Shown here in pieces: positions 51,235 through 63,200 of a stretch of DNA of 64,000 bases. The stretch lies in NCBI GenBank assembly GCA_963920705.1, contig OY987238.1, positions 14,874,183-14,938,182 of the forward strand. The letters are read 5' to 3'. The notes below the pieces were generated by a model, which saw only the letters and a program-made list of their open reading frames with translations, was not told the DNA's origin and made no database searches. Origin of the DNA: Odiellus spinosus (lineage: Eukaryota > Arthropoda > Arachnida > Opiliones > Phalangiidae). The translations under genes and the position numbers were made by a program. Within the stretch, counting starts at the first letter, position 1, and each line of letters opens with the position of its first letter.

Positions 51235-54200
51235 AAGATTTTTGGCCTTATGAAGCCTTTTTTTCCCGCGTTGTTTATTAAATATGACAAGATATGACTT
51301 GAAATATACGAGCAACACTCTTTACTTTAGTAAGATTTTGCCAAAAGACTTCGAAAAACCTCAAAGAAAAGGGATGGTTGATTTTTTTCTGAAAATACAG
51401 CTCTTCTAATATAACTTATACAAAACGCAATATGGTGCCAATATGTCCTATAGATTGTACTAACGCCTGACTTATAGTTAGTGTCAAAACTTCGACAACA
51501 ACGGCTAGCAAACTCTTTTTTTAATAAGATTAATAAGATGATAATCTTAAAGCTCGGAATCGGTATCATTTTTATTAATTGGATAAAATCTACTAAATTC
51601 TGACGTATATTATCCGTTTCATTAAAACACAGATTATTTTTAATTCGTGTTAACTTATTCCAAGATAAAGTAAAAAAACGTAATCCATATCCGTTTTTAT
51701 CGAAAAATGGCCGCCTTATCTTCGAATATTATCCATCGCGTTATAAGTTCGGATAAAAATTTAATTCAAAATTTATTTTCCCTGAAAAATAACGAATAAA
51801 AAAGATGATTTAAAATCTTATCGTTTTATTTCTATTCTTCGAATTAAAAGTCAATTTGAAATATTGTCTCTTATATTTTAGACTAATTCTGGAAACGCCA
51901 ATGTTTCTTATCCGTCGTTATACGTTTGAATACGAGTAATTTGTAGATAGATAAAGCGGCCAAGGCTTATCTTCGTGTAAACCTTATAACAATTATACGA
52001 ATATAGAAATTTCATTGTTTTAGTTACGAACAATTTATCCGAAAATATCTGAAAATATCCGAATAACGGAAGATAATGGATCGATCCGATTCCGAGCTCT
52101 AGATGAACTGAATTAACTTTGTTTTTTTATTAACTCGCAAGAAGTTAATTATTTAAATTAAACGTAATTAACTGTAGGATCTACAAATAGTCCCCCGACC
52201 ATAGTGATGACGTAGACGGGCAATTTTTATTTTATAAATTATACAAATATATATTTTTACCGTCGTTGTAATTTTGTTCTATGACATATGTGTATATATT
52301 TTGAATCGTTTTTTAACGATCAACCCGAAAATATCACTCAATCTCTATTTGGAGTTCATAAAATAACCTTTAACCCTCAAAATATCAAGTTATACCAAGT
52401 TAATTATTTTTTTTTTTTTAAGATTTTGAGGCTTAGTGTTCGTTTGTTTCTCAGGGTGTGTTGCTGTATTTTTCTGGACTCTTGGTCGCCATTCATTAGA
52501 GTTCGGCACGCGAAAAAAATGAGGGGAAATATCAGCCCAAGTTCATTTCGATTACGCGCCTTGAATTTTTGATATGATATCCCGGTTAAGCTCACTCCGC
52601 GCTGACTAGGAGAAAGAACACTCTTTGTAATACATTAAATCCACCCGCGCAAAACTTAATACATGGATATGAGACCCTAATGTTTACATAAGCGAATCGA
52701 AAACTTCACGGAGGCCCTTTCGAATTTAAAGGAAAAGTCTCATACCTTTAAAGGGAGACTGCAACCTAACAAGTGTTTTTTTTTTATCGATTTCTTAATC
52801 GTTTAAATATCAGCCTAATCCACCGATAAAAAGTTTAAAAAACAAATATTAAACTAGAAATAAATTTAATACTTAACATCAAAGTTCAAAAATGCAGTTT
52901 CGTTGGTGTTGCTATTCCAGGGTTACCACGGGTCAGGGAAAAGTCAGGGAATTTGAAAATGAACCAAAAAAGTCCGGTAATTTTAAGATATTTTAAAAGG
53001 TCAGGGAATTTAAAGATCTTTCAAGAAGCCAGCCAGGAAATTGCAATCATTATCCGCTGTTAAGATTCTCAGCTGACCTTGCAGTCAGTTGTATAGATTA
53101 GAACAAAGATACGCCCGCAGTTTAGCCAACGCGATTATATAAAACAATAAAAGGTTAAAAATTGTGTAGTATTAGCTGAAAGGTCAGGGAAAAACCTGGA
53201 AAAGTCAGGGAATTTGAATCTGAAAAAACTGTGGCAATTAACCCTGCTTTGTTATGGTCTTGACTATCTTGTTTATATTTTTGGGAAGTCTTTCGAGTAC
53301 GAACTTTTCAGCCCAGTTTATGTACAAGACCTTTAATCATTATGCGCCAAAATCAAAATATTAGTGCGTGTTAAAAAAAAATGTTATTGGAAATTGGTGA
53401 CTATATTTTGATTCTACACTTGTTCGGAGAATTGAATTTCGATATAGGACCTCCAGAATTACAAAACGTGTTTTTAAAGTGATTCTATCACAAGTTGAAC
53501 AATATTATTTTATACTTTTAATATTATAATATTGAAAATTGTACACCTTTTGTTAAATTTTAAATATTTTCCGAGAACGTAAAAGCTTGAAGTTTAAGTT
53601 TCGACTTGTTTCCCGATATTATATATTGTATATAATTAGCCAACCATCATTTATAAGCTTGCAAATTCCCAGGTACTTACTCGGTTGCAATGCCAAGAAA
53701 TCTGGGTAAAAAATATTCCCTTTTAATGTTTTTTTTTATCCTGGGTGCCACTGCCCTGTAAATGATCGATTTTAGCCCCCCCCCCCCTATTTGGATTTTT
53801 TTTTTTTTTTTTTTTGTATAAGGGCTAGCGACCAATCCACTTTTTGCACGTGCCTAGTCCCGGCCAAATCCGCGCGCTTTCAAATCTTTAAAGAGCAAGT
53901 CGCGTGTTTTATTAAAAGCGCGCGAAATTTAGATATAAAATGGCGGGAAATCTAGATATAAAATGGCGGGAAATCTTATTGGTATAAGAAATGGCGGGAA
54001 ATGTTATGGGTATGAGGAATGGCGGGAAATGTTATGAGTTTAAGAATTACCGGGAAATATTAGTGGTCTTTAAATGGCGGGAAATATTATTTGTATAAAA
54101 TGGCGGGAAATATTATTGGTATAAGAAATGGCGGGAAATCTTATTGGTATAAGAAATGGCGGGAAATCTTATTGGTATAAGAAATGGCGGGAAATCTTAT

Positions 54201-57200
54201 TGGTATAAGAAATGGCGGGAAATCTTATTGGTATAAGAAATGGCGGGAAATATTATTTGTATAAAATTGGCGGGAAATATTATTTGTATAAAATTGGCGG
54301 GAAATCTTATTTGTATAAAATTGGCGGGAAATCTTATTGGTTTAAGAAATGGCGGGAAATATTATTTGTATAAAATTGGCGGGAAATGTTAGTATTCTTT
54401 AAGACTTCCCCTTGTGTTCGGGGGAGGGGGGGCTAGGTTATCCCCTCGTCGTTCTTGTTCCGGGGGCTCAATCCCTTCAGCTCGAGTTGGGTCCTGTGGG
54501 TTGGAGGCTGGGGAAGATATCTGTTCTTATTGCGTATATGGGTTGGATCGATGATCCGAGCACAGTCTCTTTTTCTTTTTTGCAAAGCCCGGCGTTCGTT
54601 TTATACTCCGATTTACACCAGACACGCTCACGTGACTGGAATACCCTTCTAATGACGTAGCGAGATTCTATATTTCCGTTCGTACTCTCGTAACCAGCTC
54701 CCCCCTCCAAAAAAAAACAAAAAAAAAAGGTTTGGTTTTGGTGCACATTACCATTATGGATTAAATATTTTAGAAAACTTTTATAACACGTGGAGATATC
54801 AGAGTTTAGCTTGATCTCGCGAATTTCATAGTTAACGAGAAAAACGCGGGAATCTTAAGCCTAATTTGAAACTTGTATATCACTGTCATAACAAAATTCG
54901 CGTTTCTCGCTACGTGATTGGACAGATACTTTAGATATCAGTGGACTCGTGTTAAGCCTACTTTCATTGTAAATTAAACAAATGATTTGTAGCTTATTTC
55001 TTTGTAATTTTATAAAACTACAAGATTATCCAAGAGTGGAAAAAAATATATTATCATTATTATTGAAAATAAACCCTGTAAGTTCGGCTTTTCCGCGGAA
55101 GAGTTTGCTCGGCAGGTAGAACACATTTACAGGCGTCAGATAGAAAATACATTAATACCTTTTACTCTGTAAGTTAGGCTTTTACACGTACGCGATTTGT
55201 CTTGACGTTAATTATGCCTATTATTTAAAGGGAGGGTGAAACGAAAACTTTTTTAAATTAATTTTTTTTTTCTAAAAATAAAACGCTTTTGAGAAAATTA
55301 ATGTTTTTCGCGTACTCAACAGTTACAACCTTAGAATGGGCATAATTTCACGTATTTTCTATACAGTTATAGGTATATTTAAGCTCGTATATGTCTATAA
55401 TAATCCATACATATTTATTTTCAACTGGAAACCTCAAAAAGCCATAATCTTAAACAGTTTCTCACGGATACACGGAGCTTTTTCGCGCCTTTTTCTAGAA
55501 AGATCATAACAGGCGTATATAAGGTAGAAATCATTCTGGCGAATGAGGTCAAAGTAGGAAGCAAATTGCGCCAAAACAGACTAGAGGTAGAGAGAGAGAG
55601 AGAGGTGGTTCTGTGGACGCGTGCTTCGATAGATAAGCTTTAAGTCGCCGTTTCAGGACCCGTTCTACACGCGGGAGCGTTTACAAACGACCATACCAAC
55701 CAAAACTATATTTATTATCAGAAGTAAATAAACCCTAAGCCTTTAGAAAGTAACGAAACCATGTTCTAATCTTCCTAAATTCTTAATCGGTCTACAGTGA
55801 GAACATATAGGAAACAGTTTGCGTGTTAATAAATTTTTTGGGCAATTTATGTATAGAATAACCTCTTAACCTTTCCAATATGGTTAAAAAATGTATTTGT
55901 AGTGTGAACGTGTAGACAGCTTTGTATAAAACCACTAGTAAACATGTAAGATGACTTAACTCGCATCAGACAACTTTGTCGTTGTTAAAGGGAAAACCTC
56001 ACGATGATATTCGTGGTTTTTTTAAAACTTAACATCAAAATAGGCTTAGCTGGATTCATGGAGATATCCTGATATTTCCCGTATAAGGACTAGCAACCAA
56101 TGACATTGATCAATGGCTCTTATATGTCACTAGTCCACGAATACAGCCAAGAAGGATCAGATAAGGAGAGGAAAAGTGGGAACGGCGCGGCTCCTAGTGC
56201 GTCGGCCTAAACTCCCACTCTGGGAGAACGGGGGACAGACGGGGGTAGAGATGCTTCGTGGTAAATTGTTGTCACGTGGGTAAAACGAATCCTTTAAGAG
56301 ACGCGCTAGCTAGCGACCACGTGACAACAGTTTACCTCGAGAATTTCCTATCCCCCCTTTCCACCCGAGTGGGAGGTTGGCTCTTCTCTCTCTAACTCAA
56401 CGCAGCCCCACTTTTCCTCTCCTTATCTGATCCTTCTTGATACAGCTAAGACTATTTTTCGTGTAAATTTTAAATTTATTTCTAGTTTAATATTTTTTTC
56501 TAATTTTATTACTGTTGGATTTATTTTTAAAATGCGTTGAATTCTTTATAATTCCGCGAGACTTGATCTTTAGTATGGTCAGCCAATAATGGTATTTTTG
56601 TATTCCTCTGCTGGGAGAATAAGCTTATATTATGGGATGGGTTTTTAGTGGTCACGAGTAAGGGACTCCATAAATCCCAATATAAGACTTTGTATCGCTA
56701 AACGGGTCAGTGAACATACTTTTTTTCTCGCTCCGTTGACATCAGGGACGAGAGACGGTCCCAATGCTAGCTAGGACCTGTCACTACAAATTCCGATCAT
56801 AGACAACGCCAAAATTCAATAGAGAATAAAGCTCATTTATGAACAAATACTTGTTGAACGTTATCTATGACACGAACAATTAATATCTAAAAATTATACA
56901 ATTTATTTTATCTTGAAAATCAAAGAAAAAAGATCAAATATTTCGTGGAAATATTTAAACGGTGATTAATTTAGAAATCCAGGGTTGCCACGGGTCAGGG
57001 AAAAGTCAGGGAATTTGAAAATGAATCGAAAAAGTCAAGGGAATTTTAAGATATTTTAAAAAGTCAGGGAATTTAAAGATCTTTCAAGAAGCCAGGAAAT
57101 TGCGATCATTATCCGCTGTTAAGATTCTCAGCTGACCTTGCAGTCAGTTGTATAGATTAGAACAAAGATACGCCTGCAGTTTGGCCAACGCGATTATATA

Positions 57201-60200
57201 AAACAATAAAAGGTTAAATATTGTGTAGTATTAGCCGAAACGGTCAGGGAAAATCGTTGGAAAAGGTCAGGGAAAAACCTGGAAAAGTCAGGGAATTTCG
57301 ATCTGAAAAAACTGTACCAACCCTGATATATTTAAAACTAGAATAATTAAATTATGTTAATAATTAATTAAACTTAAATTCTGAACATCATCATCATTGT
57401 ACTATTATCTTGGGATGGATTAGAAATTGGGTTTTCTCCCGAGACGAAGCGAAAAAAAAAAACAGATATTGAGTCGATCTAAGAAGATTACTTACGGTTG
57501 AGAAGTAAGAAGTACTTGTGACAGAGGGAGAAGGGGTCATAGGTCATTCTTCAAGACCTAAACCAAGCTAGTATTACAGAAGTGTCACTTCTCCAAATCG
57601 CGTTTGATTGTCGTTTCCAAACAAAAAAGGGTCTGTATAAGGGAATACAGACATTAATTTAATAAGAGCTTAAAATTTTATCTCCTGATAATTCTTATCC
57701 ATTTGAAATAATTTCCGAAAAAAGCTTATTTATCAATGGATAAGTTATTCATTATCTAGGGTTCGTACACTGGAAAAGTCAGGGAATTTGGAAATTGGCC
57801 CAAAAAGTCGGGGAATTTGGAAAGTGGCTCTAAATGTCAGGGAAAAGTCAGGGAATTTGAAAATTCCTCCAATAGGTCAGGGAAAAGTCAGGGAATTGGA
57901 AAATTCCTCCAATAGGTCAGGGAAAAGTCAGGGAATTTGGAAACTCCTCCAATAGGTCAGGGAAAAGTCAGGGAATTTGAAAAGTGACCCCAAAGGTCAG
58001 GGAAAAGTCAGGGAATTTGGAAAGTGGCCCAAAAGTCAGGGAATTTGGAAAGTGGCCCAAAAGTCAGGGAATTTGGAAAGTGGCCCAAAAGTCAGGGAAT
58101 TTGGAAAGTGGCTCTAAATGTCAGGGAATTGTCAGGGAATTTGCTAATTGGCCCAAATGGTCAGAGAAAATAAATATTTTGGTACCAGTGTCAAGGAACT
58201 GGTTATGATTGGTTGACCAATCAGTTGTAACGTAATTATTATCAACTGAAAATATTTGCCTAAAGATTCAAATTGTTTCTCATATTCCGAGTAAACTATC
58301 GGCTGACCCCGATGTCAAATAAAATGCGGGAATTGCCAGCGGCTCAAGCTCGTAAGAATATATTCGTGAAAAAAGTATTAAAATTGGTCAGGGAAATTAT
58401 TTAGAAATGGTCAGGGAAATTATTTGGAAATGGTCAGGGAAATTATTTGGAAATGGTCAGGGAAATCCTGGAAAAGTCAGGGAAATTAACTTCCAAAATT
58501 TTGTACGAACCCTGATTATCCGATTCAGAGCTAAAGAAGAATTTTTTGAATTTTTCTAACAAACTTAATATTATTTTATGCTTGTATTATATTGTATTGA
58601 CTTTTTTTTTTTGGCCAACCACAAAATTTCAAATAAAACCGCGCATGCGCGTAAAGGATAAAAATAGGCCCAGGGAATTCGTAGAAAGCAACCATTTTTG
58701 ATGGGAGGTTTTCTGAATTGAGATTTTTGAAGGGATTTCAAGTTTATCCCATTTTATCCGACTTTCTCTAGACAATAAATAAATACCTACTCTACCTTAA
58801 GACTTATAAGGCTTAAACAAGGTCCCTGCCTTTAATAGCGTTAACTCTGGCTTATCGAATATTGTTATTTCGCATCATGCAAATTATTATGGGGGAAATA
58901 TAGAGGTCGGAAATTCGAAGGATCCTCTTGTGTCTGTCTCTTAAAGATGTTGTTTAAATGCAAATAAGGGAATTGGGGGGAAATAAGTTTATTTTCAACC
59001 TAAGAGTGTAGCGCTATTAAAGCTATCATTCTATGCTTTTTATATTCGATGTTAAAAGTATTGTACTTATGTTATTTCTTTGGTAAATTCTCGCGTTGTA
59101 AAATTGAGAGAAAACCTAGGTTCTAGTTTTGTTTATTTAACAACCTAAGAGTGTAGCGCTATTTAAGGTATGATCCAACGTTTTTATATTAGCCTTGAAA
59201 AGTATCCGTTTTAGCTTCTTTCTTTGGTTAATTTTTAAGTTGTAAAGTTGGGTTAAAATCTTAAATGATGAATCTTGCCGATTCATTCCATTTTTGTTTA
59301 TTTATCAATCTAAGATTGGAGCTCTATTTAAACTACGATCAAAGCTTTTTAAATTATATTTGAATACCATTGTATTATAGTTTAATTATTTGCTAAGGTT
59401 TTTTCGCTGTAAACTGGATTTGAACCCATTCATCAGGGTTTTTTTTTTTTTTTTTTAAATATTGTTTAAGTACCTAGATAATGGAAAACGTTCCTTAGAA
59501 ATGAGTAACCGTTAGAAAACTTTCCTTAGAATTGGGTAACCGATTAAATATTGTCCTTAGCAAGGAGTAACAGATAGAAAATTGTCCTTAGAAATGAGTG
59601 AGCCATAGAAAACTGTCCTTAGAAATGAGTAACTGATAGAAAACTTTCCTTAGAAATGAGTAACCGTTAGAAAACTTTCCTTAGAAATGAGTAACCGTTA
59701 GAAAACTTTCCTTAGAAATGAGTAACCGTTAGAAAACTTTCCTTAGAAATGAGTAACCGTCAGAAAACTGTCCTTAGAAATGAGTAACCGATAGAAAACT
59801 TTCCTTAGAATGGAGTAACCGTTAGAAAACTTTCCTTAGAAATGAGTAACCGATAGAAAACTGTCCTTAGAAATGAGTAACCGATAGAAAACTGTCCTTA
59901 GAAATGAGTAACCGATAGAAAACTGTCCTTAGAAATGAGTAACCGATAGAAAACTGTCCTTAGAAATGAGTAACCGATAGAAAACTGTCCTTAGAAATGA
60001 GTAACCGATAGAAAACTGTCCTTAGAAATGAGTAACCGATAGAAAACTGTCCTTAGAAAGGAAAAATATCTAAGATATACTGAATGCAGTTGCAGTCGTA
60101 GAGTAAAAAATTCACATGTTGCTTACTTTCCTTGATTTCGAACAATACATTAATAATAATATTCGCCAAATTAACGCCTAACGCCTAACAACTTCTAACC

Positions 60201-63200
60201 AATGTATTCTGTATTCTATCAAAGTAAAAAATTAACTAAACTTAACCTAATAGTTAAGCAAACTCAGTTTGAACCCTAGATTTTTTTTTCCCCAACGATA
60301 CACTATGAAAGTGGTGTGGAATTTCTGTAGAGAAATATCTTGTAAGGATAAGACGAGCGAAGTTAGTAGGGATTCCTAGGATTATTGCGTAAGGCGGGCC
60401 AATTTAATATCTCGAATTCCAGGCCATATATTATATTTCCTCCAATGTTATATACACGTTTTGAACTTGGTATCTCATATTATCCAACCAAGAATTCATT
60501 CAGGTTCCATAAGAATATGGGAGGGCCGCGATTCAATAACCATCCTCCCAAACTTTGTAGCGAAAGTTCGTCCGCTTCGAATCGATTTTTCAAGTAAATC
60601 GCTCCTGACATAATATTATTAACCCGCATCACTAACGACCTTGACGTAATATTTTGGGTAATAAAAATGGAGCCGCGACCGAAAAAAGATCTAAGCGTAC
60701 AAATGTTGCGAAAATTGCGGACGAACTTTTGTTACAAAGTTTGGGAGGATGGTACCAGAGGCTAAAGCTACGCTCCCATATTCTTATGGAACCTGAATGG
60801 ATTCTTGATCCAACCAGAAGTAGATGAAACCCTCCTTTGAAGTCTACTACTCTAATGTTCGATATAGCGCTCCTCTCTGTATGGGTAAAATTCCCAATTT
60901 TACGAGATCGGAGGGGTCCTACTTCATCCCCCCTGTCTACGGAAAATTGGAAATTCTCTCTCTCCACAAACGACGACGTTTTTTTGACGAACTCCGAGGC
61001 TGCTAGAGATATTCGCTGGACGAGCTCCCGCTCCGAAAATATCTACCGTTAGGAGGCGTACGAATCGCGCTTTTTGAAACTAGCCCATACAGAGAGGGGT
61101 AGACAAGACCCGGGAGTAATAGACTTCAAAGGAGGGTTTCATCGGCTTCTGATCCAACTCAAAGGAATATGTATGTGTTTTCTCAGAAGTAAATAATTTA
61201 GGAGAATAAGGTAGACACTGCGCCGAGTCTGTCTAGAGTTTTAAAATTATCTTTCTGTTATAAATTGGTAATCCATAAAATTACTGTAATTTAGATTTAT
61301 TTTTTAACAACAATCAATTTTTTATTTCATTTTTAGCACTTTTTAAGCGAGCATGATCGTAAAAGCTCTCATTTAAAGAAGCTGCAAGCGGCTATCAACC
61401 AAAGACGAGCGGAACAAGAAGAAAACGAAGAGGAACGGCAAAAACAAACGGCGCTGCAAAGCTGCGGTAAGTTTAAAATCAAATCTTCTTACTTCCGCGC
61501 AAGACAGGGTGTGTTTCGAAAATGGTGGTAGGACCGAGCTCCAATGGGTTCTATGGGTCATTTTAAGACGAAAATCTTCTATGACGTTTTGTCGTACGGG
61601 TCGCCGTTTTAGAGTTACGAAATGAATCATTTACGGATGACCCCTTAACGTACATTAGTAAACGTATACCAGAAGCCGATGAAACCCTCCTTTGAAGTCT
61701 ACTACTCCAATGTTCCATATAGCGATCCTCTCTGTATGGGTAAAATTTCCAATTTTACGAGTTAGAAGGGGTCCTACTTCATCCCCCCTGTCTACGGAAA
61801 ATTGGAAATTCTCTCTCTCCACAAACGACGACGTTTTTTGGACGAACTCCGAGGCTGCTAGAGATATTCGCTCGACGAGCTCCCGCTCCGAAAACATCTA
61901 CCGTTAGGAGGCGTACGGATCGCGCCTTTTGAGAATAACCCATACAGAGAGGGGTAGACTAGACCCGGGAGTAATAGACTTCAAAGGAGGGTTTCATAGG
62001 CTTCTGCGTATACTCAATGATAAAATACGGTGAATTATCTAGAAGCAGGGGGGTGTTCGGAATTAGAATCGTTCGTTCAGAATTAGAAGTCGCTACTGCC
62101 GTCATTAAAACCGCGTCCGTGTCAAAAGTACGCGTCATGGAATGATGAAAACAAGCGTAACGGGTCCCCAACTATTCAAACTTGATATTAGATAGTTAAC
62201 TTCGGCCGTAAAAATTCTATAGCTACGTCAGATTTCTTAAAAAGTATTCAGAGTTAGGCGACTCTACCCTAGATCAATTTCTAACGTTATTGAATTCTTA
62301 TTATTTTCCTTATCTTAGGAAAACAGTACGATTCACACTATTTCATAGAAATAATATTTTCTTTTTAGTTTTTGTGTAAGATATTTTTTATATAACATTA
62401 ACACAAAGGCTTAGAGGTCTAGAAAAAAAAAGCTTTGAATGCCACTAGCATCGTGTTATTCACCTTCCCGCCTTTGAACCGTATTACATTACGATAAGCG
62501 TGTGAACTAGTATTGAACCTATAAGAAAAAAAAACTTTGCTTTCCCAGATAAATATATTTATAAATCGGACAAGAGATTTGGGCTTCATTTGGTGTTTTT
62601 TCTTCCATTGTTGTGTCCCAGTTAGGGTCTCAGTTTTTTTGGAGTTAGCGATCCCAGTCTCTAGATATTTATTTGGACTCCCATAGAGTCCCTTGGCAAT
62701 CCCCACAGTCCTACATTTCTATTGTATTCCACGTCGAGACCCTGCAAAAAAGCGGCCACGATCTAAGATTCCTTCAAAGAGTGGGTGAAATACATTTTAT
62801 ACAAAGAGACAGTAACACGATTCACATTGAATTAAATCCAAAACTCTAATATTTATTGTACTTGGGACACTTAAAGAGAGACAGGAAACTATTGAAATGA
62901 GTGTAGTATGGTATAAAAAGCATCTTTAAAAAATTTCACTTAAAAATATCCAACCGTTTTCATCTAAAGACGATTTGGAATTCCTACCTTTTCGAAGGAA
63001 TCTGAAATTCAAAGGAAATTGAAGTGTAAAATTTTCCCGCCATTTTGATCTCGAGACGGAGTTTTAAGTTTTATCATTCGAGTGAAAAAGCGCGCGAATT
63101 TCCGCGCGCGCAATTTTTTTTCATTCATTTTTACAAAAGCGCGGGAAAAATCTCGCGATAGTTCTTTTTTTTTCCTTTCGATGGCGCCACTTGTAGGGAT

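Larger units (their letters stand above)
35443..61336 (+). other. Dys: Dystrophin intron 30, 25.9 kb
   Basis: This intron runs from a GTAGAA donor after exon 30 to a TTTTAG acceptor before exon 31 and keeps phase 0. It holds no nested protein-coding gene I can support. Stretches with no feature seen are about 37012-39749, 43638-45929 (one short inverted repeat at 44288-44383), 50881-52282, 53247-53937 and 54391-56021. The rest is the repeats and the putative internal promoter listed separately. Confidence 0.85.

Noticed and set aside
59405-59440. Reverse-strand GGTTCAAATCC resembling a tRNA B box
   Set aside because: The flanking bases do not form a T-arm stem and no A box is present at the right distance.
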